64,000 nt of DNA from Clostridia bacterium (GTDB lineage: Bacteria > Bacillota > Clostridia > Christensenellales > Borkfalkiaceae): positions 25,099-89,098 of the forward strand of contig JAFUJR010000017.1 of assembly GCA_017468085.1 (NCBI GenBank). Reading direction: 5' to 3'. Of the stretch, positions 44,392 to 52,615 are shown one piece after another; the stretch's first letter is position 1, and the number at the start of each line of letters is the position of its first letter. The translations under genes and the position numbers were made by a program. Below the pieces are notes generated by a model. It ran no database searches, was not told where the DNA came from, and was given only the letters and a program-made list of their open reading frames with translations.

Positions 44392-44527
44392 ATTCACTCA
44401 CCTCTGAATTTTTTCGCTCGGATACTTTTTGTTTCCTCGCTTTTTTCCACGGAGCTAAGGTGTAAAGCCGTTGCGCCACTAAGCAAAAGAGGGTAAGGGG
44501 GAACGCTTTTTCTGCCGTTGCGCAATC
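44392..44527 (-). other. Leader of the 55-aa gene
   Basis: Transcribed stretch between the minus-strand promoter and the ribosome site. I see GCGCAACGG twice (near 44520 and 44470) but no known riboswitch. Confidence 0.4.
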
Positions 44528-44555
44528 AGTATATCACCTTTTTTCCTTTTGTCAA
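44528..44555 (-). promoter_or_regulatory. Promoter of the 55-aa gene
   Basis: Minus strand TTGACA (44555-44550), 16 nt, TATACT (44533-44528). Confidence 0.8.
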
Positions 44556-44637
44556 TAGACCACTGACAACTTTTTTTGCATTTTTTTAAAAAATTTTCTC
44601 GCGTCGGCATGAAACCGCGGTTAAGTCTTTGTAAAAC

Positions 44638-44666
44638 TTGACAAACGTCCAAATTTTTTGTATAAT
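44638..44666 (+). promoter_or_regulatory. Promoter of ruvCAB-queA
   Basis: TTGACA (44638-44643), 17 nt, TATAAT (44661-44666). Confidence 0.85.
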
Positions 44667-44696
44667 AAAAAACGGAATATAACGAGGTAAACGCAA

Positions 44697-45401
44697 ATGA
44701 TTATTTTGGGCATCGACCCGGGTATCGCCACACTCGGCTACGGCGTAATTGAAAAGGACGAACGGGGCAACTTCCGCGCGGTGGATTACGGAGTAATCCT
44801 CACCCCCAAGGACGAGGGTTTGCCCGTCCGTTTGGCAATGCTGGAAGAGGGCGTGAAAAAGGTTTTGGATAAATATCACCCCGACGAGATTGCGATGGAA
44901 GAGTTGTTCTTTTCCAAAAATATCACCACGGGTATTGCGGTGGCGCACGCTCGCGGCGTGGCAATGCTGACCTGCGTAAAAGCGTGCGGAAAGCTATATG
45001 AATACACCCCCATGCAAATCAAGCAAGCGCTTACCGGTTATGGCAAGGCGGACAAAAAGCAAATACAGTCTGTCGTGGCGTCTATGCTCCGTTTACAGAG
45101 CATTCCCAAGCCCGACGACGCGGCGGACGCGCTGGGTATTGCGCTCTGCCACGGATTTTCCAGCAGGTTTGGCGAGCTGTTCGCCGTCGGAAATATGACG
45201 AGGGCGAAAGGACAAAACGCCGCTCCCGCAAGCGCGTATCAAGAATTGATGGCGGCGGGCTCAAAGCAGGGCAAGCGCGGTAAATCGGGCGGCGGATTTT
45301 CGTCTGCGACTTCGGTAAACGCCTTGCAAAACGCAACGGGTATCAGCGGCGTAACGGGCGTAGGCAGAGCCTCCTCCCTGCCAACCCCCAAAAAGAAATA
45401 G
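44697..45401 (+). CDS. ruvC: Holliday junction endonuclease RuvC with C-terminal extension
   Basis: Residues 1 to about 165 are RuvC: ILGIDPGIATLGYGVIEKD (catalytic D7), AMEELFFSKNITTG (catalytic E) and PKPDDAADALGIALCH (the last two acidic residues). It cuts Holliday junctions with RuvAB. The tail (about 166-234) is Ser/Gly/Ala/Lys-rich, seems disordered, and is not part of the usual 160-190 aa protein. SD GAGGT. First gene of ruvC-ruvA-ruvB-queA. Confidence 0.94.
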   Translation: MIILGIDPGIATLGYGVIEKDERGNFRAVDYGVILTPKDEGLPVRLAMLEEGVKKVLDKYHPDEIAMEELFFSKNITTGIAVAHARGVAMLTCVKACGKLYEYTPMQIKQALTGYGKADKKQIQSVVASMLRLQSIPKPDDAADALGIALCHGFSSRFGELFAVGNMTRAKGQNAAPASAYQELMAAGSKQGKRGKSGGGFSSATSVNALQNATGISGVTGVGRASSLPTPKKK

Positions 45402-45424
45402 TAAATGGATAAAAAGAGGGAAAT

Positions 45425-46036
45425 ATGATTGCGTATTTAAGAGGTAAAGTATTAACGACCACGGAAGAAACGGTGATCGTAGACGTCAACGGCGTGGGCT
45501 ATGAAGTATATTGCACGGGAAGCGTGTTCCGCAAAATCACCGTCGGCGCGGTGGCGGAAATTTTCACCTATATGCAGGTGAAAGAGGACGGCATGACCTT
45601 GTTCGGGTTTGACGCGCCACAGGAAAAAGAACTGTTTTTAAAGTTGATTTCCGTTTCGGGCGTAGGGCCCAAGCTGGGTATTTCCATTTTGGCGAGCTTG
45701 AGCGCGGACGAATTTGCGGTGGCGGTTGCGACGGCGGACGTCAAGCGTTTAAGCAAGGTAAAGGGGCTTGGCAAAAAGACGGCGGAAAAAATCGTTTTAG
45801 AGCTCCACGGCAAAATTTCGGCGGCGGAGGTTTTGGGCGCAAGCGGCGACGATTTAACGCCGAGCGCAACGTCGACGGCAAACGCAAAGCTTTCTGCGAC
45901 GGACGAGGAGGCCGTTTCCGCATTGATGAATTTGGGCTTTACGAGAACGGAAAGCATGCAAGCGGTAAAAAAAGCGCATGACCTCGGCGCCGTTACGGTG
46001 GAAGAGGTGATTATGCGCGCACTCCAAGGCTTCTAA
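45425..46036 (+). CDS. ruvA: Holliday junction branch migration protein RuvA
   Basis: The 203-aa protein has the N-terminal OB fold (MIAYLRGKVLTTTEETVIVDVNGVGYEVY), two HhH motifs (SGVGPKLGISIL and KGLGKKTAEKIVLEL) and the C-terminal UBA-like domain (AVSALMNLGFTRTESMQAVKKA). It binds the junction as a tetramer and loads RuvB. It lies 23 nt after ruvC with SD GAGGGAA. Confidence 0.96.
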   Translation: MIAYLRGKVLTTTEETVIVDVNGVGYEVYCTGSVFRKITVGAVAEIFTYMQVKEDGMTLFGFDAPQEKELFLKLISVSGVGPKLGISILASLSADEFAVAVATADVKRLSKVKGLGKKTAEKIVLELHGKISAAEVLGASGDDLTPSATSTANAKLSATDEEAVSALMNLGFTRTESMQAVKKAHDLGAVTVEEVIMRALQGF

Positions 46037-46076
46037 AAACGGCGTATAAAACCGTTCAACAATCATTTTGCATTTT

Positions 46077-46102
46077 CGCAAGGCGTTGCCTTGCAAAGGA
46101 CT
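46077..46102 (+). promoter_or_regulatory. Hairpin-plus-SD leader module of ruvB
   Basis: Identical over 26 nt to the rsmA leader: GCAAGGC-GTT-GCCTTGC then AAAGGACT. A fragment of the palindromic element (AAAACGGCGTATA, 46036-46049) lies upstream. Confidence 0.75.
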
Positions 46103-46106
46103 AACC

Positions 46107-47162
46107 ATGTTTGAAGATGAAAACTACGGCGAGGAAAATTTACTCGTCAGCACGAAAACGGAATACGACGTAGAAGAAAACGTGCTTCGCCCCAAGGTAA
46201 TGGCGGATTACGTCGGTCAGCAAAAGGTGAAGGATAACCTCAGCGTATATATCGCGGCGGCAAAAGCGCGCGGCGAGGCGCTTGACCACGTTCTTTTATA
46301 CGGTCCTCCCGGTCTTGGTAAAACCACCCTTTCCCACATTATCGCCAACGAAATGGGGGTGTCTATCAAGCTCACGAGCGGTCCTGCCATCGAGCGTTCG
46401 GGCGATTTGGCGGCAATTTTGACCAACCTCAACGACGGCGACGTTTTGTTCATTGACGAAATCCACCGCCTCAACCGTTCGGTGGAAGAAATTTTGTATT
46501 CCGCGATGGAAGATTACGCCCTCGACATCATCGTCGGTAAAGGCCCGTCGGCGCGGAATATCCGTTTTTCCCTTAAAAAATTCACCCTTATCGGCGCAAC
46601 GACCCGTGTGGGTATGCTTGCCGCGCCCTTGCGCGACAGATTTGGCATCGTCAACCGTTTGGAAATGTACACGCCCAGCGAATTGCAACAAATCGTAACC
46701 CGTTCGGCGCGCGCCTTGGATATCGCGATTGCGGACGAGGCGGCGGCAGAGATTGCGCGGCGTAGCCGCGGTACGCCCCGTATTGCCAACCGCTTGTTGA
46801 AGCGCGTCCGCGACTTCTCTATGGTCAAGGGCAACACGGAAATCACCCGTGAGGACGCCCGTTTTGCGCTTGCTCGCCAAGAAATCGACGAGCTTGGTTT
46901 GGACGAAACGGACAGAAGTCTGCTCCGTGCCCTCATTGAAAAATTCGGCGGCGGACCGACGGGCTTGGAAACGCTCGCGGCGACCATCAACGAGGACGCA
47001 AACACCATCGAGGACGTTTACGAACCCTATCTTTTACAGCTTGGCTTTATTGCGCGCACCCCTCGCGGCAGAATTTGCTTAAAGGACGGTTATGCCCATA
47101 TGGGTATGCAACCGAGCGCAAAGGCAAGGCGGCAGATGTCCGTTTTTGATTTAGACGACTAA
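46107..47162 (+). CDS. ruvB: Holliday junction branch migration ATPase RuvB
   Basis: The 351-aa AAA+ motor drives branch migration. Walker A is [13 protein letters not shown], Walker B is [12 protein letters not shown], sensor I is LIGATTRVG, the Arg finger region is APLRDRFGI, and the C-terminal winged helix has [12 protein letters not shown]. The ATG at 46107 is chosen because it follows AAAGGACTAACC; the longer frame from 46068 runs through the hairpin. Confidence 0.97.
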   Translation: MFEDENYGEENLLVSTKTEYDVEENVLRPKVMADYVGQQKVKDNLSVYIAAAKARGEALDHVLLYGPPGLGKTTLSHIIANEMGVSIKLTSGPAIERSGDLAAILTNLNDGDVLFIDEIHRLNRSVEEILYSAMEDYALDIIVGKGPSARNIRFSLKKFTLIGATTRVGMLAAPLRDRFGIVNRLEMYTPSELQQIVTRSARALDIAIADEAAAEIARRSRGTPRIANRLLKRVRDFSMVKGNTEITREDARFALARQEIDELGLDETDRSLLRALIEKFGGGPTGLETLAATINEDANTIEDVYEPYLLQLGFIARTPRGRICLKDGYAHMGMQPSAKARRQMSVFDLDD

Positions 47163-47167
47163 ACGAC

Positions 47168-47188
47168 CCACCCATGTACGCGTTGAAA
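47168..47188 (+). repeat. Dispersed GTACGCGTTGAA motif, copy after ruvB
   Basis: CCACCCATGTACGCGTTGAA lies 5 nt after the ruvB stop, ahead of queA. Confidence 0.7.
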
Positions 47189-47225
47189 CGCGTTTTTGGG
47201 AAGAAATACACCTATTTGGATAGAT

Positions 47226-48263
47226 ATGCAAGAAAAAGTACAGTATAAAAAAAGCGATTTTTATTACGATTTGCCCGAGGAACGGATTGCGCAAACGCCT
47301 GCCGAGCCGAGGGATTCTTCCCGTTTGCTCGTTTACGATAGGGAAAGCAAGCAAATCGAGGACAAAATTTTCCGCGATATAGCCGATTATTTGCAAGAAG
47401 GGGACGTTTTGGTGGTCAATAACACCAAGGTTATCCCCGCCAGAATGTACGCGCTGACCGAGCACGGCGGCGTGGTAGAGGTTCTGCTTTTAAAACGCTA
47501 CGATTTAAACACTTGGGAAGTGTTGATGCGCCCCGGCAAGAAAGGGAAAATCGGCGTAAAAATGACCGTCGGCGACGAGCTTTCTTTCACCGTCAAGGAT
47601 ATCACCGAAACGGGCGAGCGCATCGTCGAATTTGCCTATGAGGGCGCGTTTGAGGACGTTTTGTCCAAGGTCGGCACGATGCCCCTGCCCCCGTATATTA
47701 AGGAAAAGTTGGAAAATCAAGCCCGTTACAATACGGTGTACAGCAAGGTGGACGGCTCGGCTGCCGCGCCGACGGCAGGGTTGCATTTTACGGACGAATT
47801 GCTTGCCAAATTAAAAGCCAAGGGCGTGCAGATGGCAGAGGTGCTGCTGCACGTTGGCTTGGGAACGTTCAGACCCGTTTCCGAGGATATCATCACCGAC
47901 CACAAAATGCACTCCGAGTATTACGAAATTAAGAGCGAGGCGGCGGAAATTATCAACGCGGCAAAGCGGGAAGGGCGGCGCGTGATTGCCGTCGGTACGA
48001 CCTCGGTGCGCACGTTAGAGAGCGTAGCGGACGAAAAGGGGTTTGTGCGCGCTTGCAGCGGCAACACGGAAATTTTCCTTTATCCGCCTTACAAAATGAA
48101 GTGTGTGGACGCGCTTATTACAAACTTCCACTTGCCCGAAAGCACGCTGATTATGCTGGTGGCTTGTTTGACGGGCAGGGAAGAAATTTTGTCGGTATAT
48201 AACTACGCGGTGGAAAATAAATACCGCTTTTTCTCGTTTGGGGACGCCTGCCTAATTTTATAA
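47226..48263 (+). CDS. queA: S-adenosylmethionine:tRNA ribosyltransferase-isomerase
   Basis: The 345-aa enzyme adds the epoxycyclopentane ring for queuosine in tRNA. It has [77 protein letters not shown] and [14 protein letters not shown], all family hallmarks. The ATG at 47226 gives the standard N-terminus; its ribosome site is weak (GGAT). The ruvB-queA order is common in Bacillota; tgt is not next to it here. Confidence 0.95.
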   Translation: MQEKVQYKKSDFYYDLPEERIAQTPAEPRDSSRLLVYDRESKQIEDKIFRDIADYLQEGDVLVVNNTKVIPARMYALTEHGGVVEVLLLKRYDLNTWEVLMRPGKKGKIGVKMTVGDELSFTVKDITETGERIVEFAYEGAFEDVLSKVGTMPLPPYIKEKLENQARYNTVYSKVDGSAAAPTAGLHFTDELLAKLKAKGVQMAEVLLHVGLGTFRPVSEDIITDHKMHSEYYEIKSEAAEIINAAKREGRRVIAVGTTSVRTLESVADEKGFVRACSGNTEIFLYPPYKMKCVDALITNFHLPESTLIMLVACLTGREEILSVYNYAVENKYRFFSFGDACLIL

Positions 48264-48362
48264 ACGGCGCAATACGGCGTTGAACTCCGCTTTGTTTCGG
48301 TCACGTACGTCTATGTACGCTCCCGTCAACAAATGTTCGTTCGCCTTGTCTTGCTTGTTTCT
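48262..48362 (+). repeat. Structured palindromic element, copy 9 (right end altered)
   Basis: It overlaps the queA stop. It keeps CGCAATACGGCGTTG, the apical CGTAC-GTCTAT-GTACG hairpin and CGCCTTGTCTTGCTTG, but lacks the outer right stem. Confidence 0.8.
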
Positions 48363-48461
48363 AAAAATAGGCAATCCTGCTTCCCGTAAAATTCGGGGAA
48401 AGCACGTTTGATATAAATTCTTTCCCCGCATTCAACGTTCCGCATTTGCGGAACGCGATCA

Positions 48462-48485
48462 CCCTATACCGTGTACGCGTTGAAA
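48462..48485 (+). repeat. Dispersed GTACGCGTTGAA motif, copy before the DUF559 element
   Basis: CCCTATACCGTGTACGCGTT then GAAA. Confidence 0.7.
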
Positions 48486-48502
48486 CGCAAAGGCTCTTAT
48501 TT

Positions 48503-48523
48503 GGCTTCCCCTTGAGGGGGAGC
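48503..48523 (+). repeat. Left palindrome of the DUF559 element
   Basis: GGCTTCCCCTTGAGGGGGAG then C. Its reverse complement matches the right palindrome (48938-48962) at about 18 of 21 positions. Confidence 0.75.
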
Positions 48524-48555
48524 TGTCAACGTAGTTGACTGAGGAGGTGTTTTCA

Positions 48556-48912
48556 TTGAATACGCTTCATAATCAACAATTAAAACGCTATTCTCAAAAA
48601 TTAAGAAGAGAAATGACGGCGGAAGAAAGAAAACTGTGGTACGAGTTTTTAAAAACGCTTCCGTTGATAGTAAAAAGGCAAAAGATAATCGGTAAATATA
48701 TCGTTGATTTTTATATTGCCAAAGCAAAGTTGATTATTGAATTAGACGGTTCGCAACATTACGAGGAAGACAACGCACAATTTGATAAGGAGCGAGACGC
48801 GAATTTAAGGGAATTGGGATACACGGTCTTGCGCTATATGAATTTAGACATAAATCGGCGATTTAAAGAAGTATGTCTGGATATAGAAAATCACTTGGAC
48901 GGAATTTTGTAA
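48556..48912 (+). CDS. DUF559 (Vsr-like) endonuclease-domain protein
   Basis: The 118-aa protein has the PD-(D/E)XK-like core of DUF559: MTAEERKLWYEFL, then IIGKYIVDFYIAKAKLIIELDGSQHY and RDANLRELGYTVLRYMNLDI. The likely catalytic residues are D in VDF, E and D in IELDGSQH. I chose the TTG at 48556 because AGGAGGTG lies 7 nt upstream; a longer frame from 48535 lacks this. The gene sits tightly between two inverted palindromes, suggesting a small mobile unit. Confidence 0.88.
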   Translation: MNTLHNQQLKRYSQKLRREMTAEERKLWYEFLKTLPLIVKRQKIIGKYIVDFYIAKAKLIIELDGSQHYEEDNAQFDKERDANLRELGYTVLRYMNLDINRRFKEVCLDIENHLDGIL

Positions 48913-48937
48913 CACCTCATCCGTCTTGCTATGCAAG

Positions 48938-48962
48938 CCACCTTCCCCTCAAGGGGAAGGCA
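48938..48962 (+). repeat. Right palindrome of the DUF559 element
   Basis: CCACCTTCCCCTCAAGGGGA then AGGC. Palindromic itself and inverted relative to 48503-48523. Confidence 0.75.
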
Positions 48963-49050
48963 AAAGTCGGGTATACCCCTACCGCTTTTCGGCAGGAGAA
49001 AGCAAAGGCGGAAACAAAAAATAAAAACAATGCAAGGATAGGGAGAAAAA

Positions 49051-49422
49051 ATGAACACTTACGCAAAATACAATCAATCGGAAGAGGATTACCTCGAAAG
49101 CATTTTGACTATCAGCAAAGCGCAGGACGTCGTGCATCGCGTGGACGTCGCGAAGCGCATGAACGTTTCGCAAGCCGCCGTCAACAAAGCCGTCAAGCTC
49201 CTTTGCGAAAAGGGCTACGTTTACGAGGACGGAAAACACCTTTACCTCACCCCCACGGGCAAAGCCTACGCCGAACGCGTGTATGAAAGACACTGCATTA
49301 TCCGTGAATATTTGGAAAAGAACGGCGTTTCCGCCGCGACTGCCGAGGAGGACGCTTGCCGTATGGAACACCTGCTCTCCGACGAGACCTTCCAAATGAT
49401 GAAAAAATTTCTTGGCAAATAA
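49051..49422 (+). CDS. DtxR/MntR-family metal-dependent regulator
   Basis: The 123-aa protein has the DtxR winged helix: SEEDYLESILTISKAQDVVHRVDVAKRMNVSQAAVNKAVKLL, then the metal-binding helix region with RHCIIREYLEKNGV and EEDACRMEHLLSDE, which carries His, Glu and Cys ligands. It lacks an SH3-like domain, as in MntR-type short members. Its position just before feoAB, with two matching palindromes in the feo promoter, points to an iron- or manganese-responsive repressor of iron uptake. SD AGGGAGA. Confidence 0.93.
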   Translation: MNTYAKYNQSEEDYLESILTISKAQDVVHRVDVAKRMNVSQAAVNKAVKLLCEKGYVYEDGKHLYLTPTGKAYAERVYERHCIIREYLEKNGVSAATAEEDACRMEHLLSDETFQMMKKFLGK

Positions 49423-49429
49423 TTGCTTG

Positions 49430-49460
49430 AAAAGCTCTGTACTTTCAGGGCTTTTTTATT
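49430..49460 (+). terminator. Terminator of the DtxR-family gene
   Basis: AAAGCTCTG/CAGGGCTTT stem with a 6-nt loop, followed by TTTATTT. Confidence 0.75.
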
Positions 49461-49553
49461 TATATTGTTATATTACGTCGCGCGCGAGCAAAAACGAACG
49501 CGCCCGATAAACGAGCAAAGCAAATTTTTTTTGTAAAAATTTTCAAAAAATTT

Positions 49554-49569
49554 CTTAACCATGGTTTAT
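49554..49569. promoter_or_regulatory. Operator 1 of feoAB
   Basis: CTTAACCATGGTTTAT, a palindrome of the CTTAACCNNGGTTAAG type, 6 nt upstream of the -35. Confidence 0.7.
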
Positions 49570-49575
49570 TTTTGC

Positions 49576-49604
49576 TTGACAACCGCATACAATAGTGATA
49601 TAAT
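49576..49604 (+). promoter_or_regulatory. Promoter of feoAB
   Basis: TTGACA (49576-49581), 17 nt, TATAAT (49599-49604). Confidence 0.85.
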
Positions 49605-49652
49605 ACGTTTGCATAACGGTTGAATACATCCGCTTTTTATTTTGAATTAAAA

Positions 49653-49668
49653 CTTAACCTCGGTTAAG
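49653..49668. promoter_or_regulatory. Operator 2 of feoAB
   Basis: CTTAACCTCGGTTAAG, a perfect palindrome within the leader, 18 nt before the feoA start. Same half-sites as operator 1, 99 bp downstream. Confidence 0.75.
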
Positions 49669-49686
49669 ATTTATGGAGGATTAGGC

Positions 49687-49908
49687 ATGAAAAAATTATC
49701 CGATTTAAAGATTGGAGAAAAAGCCGTCGTAACGGCGGTGAACGGCGAAGGCGCGATTCGTCGCAGGTTGTTTGATATGGGCATAACGCCCGGCGCGGAG
49801 GTATATTTAAGAAAGAAAGCGCCTCTGGGCGACCCGATTGAAATTGCTATTCGCGGCTACGAATTGACTTTGCGTAAGGCGGAAGCCGCGCACGTGGAGG
49901 TGAAGTAA
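49687..49908 (+). CDS. feoA: Ferrous iron transport protein A
   Basis: The 73-aa SH3-like protein shows LSDLKIGEKAVVTAV, RRRLFDMGITPGAEVYLRKKAPLGDPIEI and RGYELTLRKAEAAHVEV, the standard FeoA pattern. It is a small cytosolic partner of FeoB. SD GGAGGAT. A palindromic element separates it from feoB. Confidence 0.95.
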   Translation: MKKLSDLKIGEKAVVTAVNGEGAIRRRLFDMGITPGAEVYLRKKAPLGDPIEIAIRGYELTLRKAEAAHVEVK

Positions 49909-50031
49909 AACAGAGAATTCGCTACGCAATACGGCGTTGCGGTGTGGTAACCCTCGGTTATGTACGTTTAAGTACACGCCCTCGGGCTGTCCTCGCGCGT
50001 CTTGTCTTGCTTGCGTCTTGCTCCGTTTTAT
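49907..50031 (+). repeat. Structured palindromic element, copy 10 (between feoA and feoB)
   Basis: It begins in the feoA stop. Outer AAAACAGAG/CTCCGTTTT; apical TGTAC-GTTTAA-GTACA. Confidence 0.88.
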
Positions 50032-50081
50032 AGATTGCAAGTTATTTAACTTGTATTAGGATTATAGGAGAGGAAAGTATT

Positions 50082-52364
50082 ATGTTAAAATTTGCATTGG
50101 CAGGCAACCCCAACTCGGGGAAAACGACGCTGTTCAACGCCCTGACGGGCAGTACGGCGCACGTAGGCAACTGGCCGGGCGTTACCGTAGACAAAAAAGA
50201 GGGCGTTTATAAAAAGGGACCCGAACCCGTCGAAATTATCGACTTGCCGGGTATTTATTCCCTTTCGCCCTATACGCCCGAAGAAGTCATCACGAGAAAT
50301 TATTTGTTGGACGGCGAGGCGAGCTGTATCATCAACATCGTGGACGCGACGAACTTAGAGCGTAATCTGTACTTGACGACGCAGATCATGGAAGTGGATA
50401 TTCCCATCGTCGTGGCGCTCAATATGGCGGACGTACTCCGCAAAAACGGCGACACCATCGACGTAAAAACGTTGGAACGCCGTATCGGTTTGCCCGTCGT
50501 GGAAATTTCCGCGCTCAAAGGGGACAATATCGATTTATTGATGGAACGCGCCCTGCAAGCGGTGAAGGAAAAGCGTACGGGAACGAGCATTTTGAAGCAG
50601 TCCGTTATCTGGCCCGCGATTTCGAACGCGGAGATCGCTTTAAAGCTTAAAGACGTACCTGCCCCCCTCTTCCACGCGATAAAGCTGGTGGAAAAGGACG
50701 AAATCGAGGTGAAAAATCACCCTGCGGAAGCGCGGGCGGCGCAGGCGTTTATCAAAGAGAACGTGTGCAAAAAAGAGGAAAACGGTATCGACGCGGAAGC
50801 GGAAATTGCCGACGCGCGCTATAAGTACATAACCGCGCATTTCTCGTCTACCTTGACGAGAGCGAGAAAACCGAGCTACGACCATTTATCCAAATCGGAC
50901 AAAGCGGACAGAGTGCTTACGCACAAAATTTGGGGTTTGCCCATTTTCCTTGTCATTCTCTTCCTTATTTTCCATTTGACTTTCTCGGACGACTTGTTTT
51001 TTATCGGCGCGATGACGAACGGGTTTGGCGGGCACGCGGAAACGCTTGCCGAGCACCCCGTAGGTTATATCTTCTTCGGCGGCGGCTTAAATACGCCGGG
51101 TATGATTTTGTTCAACCTCATGGATACGTTCACGGGCTTGATCGGCGAGGGGCTTACCCTCGGCTTTGAGGCGATGCAAGCGCACCCCGGTCTTACCGAT
51201 TTTATTGTCGAAGGGGCGTGGGGCGGCATTGCGAGCGTGCTTTCTTTCCTGCCGCAAATACTCGTGCTTTTCTTGTTCTTCTCGATTTTGGAAGATACGG
51301 GGTATATGGCGCGCGTAGCGTTTATGCTCGATAGAATTTTCCGCCGTTTCGGCGTTTCGGGCAGAGCGTTTATGCCGATGATCATGGGCTTTGGCTGTTC
51401 CGTTCCCGCAATGATCAATACGCGTACGATGGCGGACGAAAAGGAAAGAGAGGCGACTTTGCGCGTCATTCCTTTCTTCACCTGCGGTGCGAAAACGCCT
51501 ATTTTGTTGGCGGTGGCAGGGGCGTTTGTTACCTATTTCAAAATCGGTAATGCGGACGTAATCACCTACGCCATGTATTTAGCGGGTATCGTAGCGGCGA
51601 TGATTGCTTTGTTGGTAATGCGTAGCACCACCAAGCGCGGGGAAGCGTCTCCGTTTATTATGGAATTGCCCACCTACCATTTGCCCGGCTTTAAGAACTT
51701 GATGCTCCACCTTTGGGATAAATCTAAGCACTTCTTGCAAAAGGCGTTTACGATTATTTTGCTTTCCTGCATTATCATTCGCTTGCTCTCCACTTTCTCG
51801 TGGGATTGGAGCTATATCGGCGAGGACATGGACCGCTCTATTTTGGCGTCGCTTGGGCAGTTTGTACAGCCTATTTTCACGCCGCTTGGGTTCGGTAGTC
51901 AAATCCCTCAATACGGTTGGGTATTTGCCGTAGCGGCGGTTACGGGCTTGATTGCAAAAGAAGACGTAATTGCAACGTTCGGCACGTTGGCGGCTTGCCT
52001 TGGCGCGGTGCTTTCCCAAGAACAGCTTGACGGCGGCGTAGCGCAGGTGGCGTATTTGATTGAAGTTACGGGTATCACCAAGGCGGCGGTAATTTCCTTT
52101 ATTATCTTCAATATGCTTACCATTCCTTGCTTCGCGGCGGTTGCGGCGGCAAAGGGCGAAACGGCAAAAGGCAAGTTTAAGTGGACGCTGTTGTTCTGGA
52201 TCGCGACCTCGTACATTGCAGGCGCGGCGGTGTATACCGTAGGCGAGTTCGTATGGCCCGTTGCTATTTGGGTTGCGGCTATCGCGGCGGCGGTTGTCGG
52301 TATCGTTATCTATAACAAGAAAATGAACAAGAAAGAAGCGAGAGCGAAGTTGCTCGGACAATAA
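50082..52364 (+). CDS. feoB: Ferrous iron transporter FeoB
   Basis: The 760-aa protein has an N-terminal G domain (G1 GNPNSGKTT at 8-16, G3 DLPGIYSL, G4 NMAD), a helical GDI-like part and about 10 membrane helices. The two Gate domains contain GFGCSVPAMINTR and the Cys-containing FFTCGAKTPI, typical of Fe(II) FeoB. It imports Fe2+. SD AGGAGAGG. A small FeoB-associated gene follows. Confidence 0.96.
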   Translation: MLKFALAGNPNSGKTTLFNALTGSTAHVGNWPGVTVDKKEGVYKKGPEPVEIIDLPGIYSLSPYTPEEVITRNYLLDGEASCIINIVDATNLERNLYLTTQIMEVDIPIVVALNMADVLRKNGDTIDVKTLERRIGLPVVEISALKGDNIDLLMERALQAVKEKRTGTSILKQSVIWPAISNAEIALKLKDVPAPLFHAIKLVEKDEIEVKNHPAEARAAQAFIKENVCKKEENGIDAEAEIADARYKYITAHFSSTLTRARKPSYDHLSKSDKADRVLTHKIWGLPIFLVILFLIFHLTFSDDLFFIGAMTNGFGGHAETLAEHPVGYIFFGGGLNTPGMILFNLMDTFTGLIGEGLTLGFEAMQAHPGLTDFIVEGAWGGIASVLSFLPQILVLFLFFSILEDTGYMARVAFMLDRIFRRFGVSGRAFMPMIMGFGCSVPAMINTRTMADEKEREATLRVIPFFTCGAKTPILLAVAGAFVTYFKIGNADVITYAMYLAGIVAAMIALLVMRSTTKRGEASPFIMELPTYHLPGFKNLMLHLWDKSKHFLQKAFTIILLSCIIIRLLSTFSWDWSYIGEDMDRSILASLGQFVQPIFTPLGFGSQIPQYGWVFAVAAVTGLIAKEDVIATFGTLAACLGAVLSQEQLDGGVAQVAYLIEVTGITKAAVISFIIFNMLTIPCFAAVAAAKGETAKGKFKWTLLFWIATSYIAGAAVYTVGEFVWPVAIWVAAIAAAVVGIVIYNKKMNKKEARAKLLGQ

Positions 52365-52436
52365 AAATAGCTTATAAGAATACCTCATTTTTTGCTGAAT
52401 GCCTGTCCCTGACGAGTAACAATAGGGGCAGGTATT

Positions 52437-52462
52437 CAAACTTGAAGTTTGACACAGCCTTA
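52437..52462 (+). repeat. CAAACTTGAAGTTTGACACA repeat, copy 2
   Basis: CAAACTTGAAGTTTGACACA then GCCTTA. Matches 27433-27457 in the opposite orientation. Confidence 0.7.
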
Positions 52463-52529
52463 CAACAAGCCGTCCGTTCCGTAAGGAAATAACGGATTGT
52501 ATGGGTGAGAGGGGTGAACGGGCGTATTT

Positions 52530-52548
52530 TAAGTTTGACACAGCCTTA
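52530..52548 (+). repeat. CAAACTTGAAGTTTGACACA repeat, copy 3 (partial)
   Basis: TAAGTTTGACACAGCCTTA lacks the first half of the repeat. Confidence 0.65.
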
Positions 52549-52615
52549 GCGCATTAGCAACGTGTTATCAGATGGCAAAGTGCAAAAAAGGAGTAAATAA
52601 TATATAGGTAAAATT

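Larger units (their letters stand above)
52365..52615. other. Gap between feoB and the FeoB-associated gene
   Basis: No gene or clear terminator is seen. It holds two copies of the AAGTTTGACACAGCCTTA repeat (52437-52462 and 52530-52548). Confidence 0.5.
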
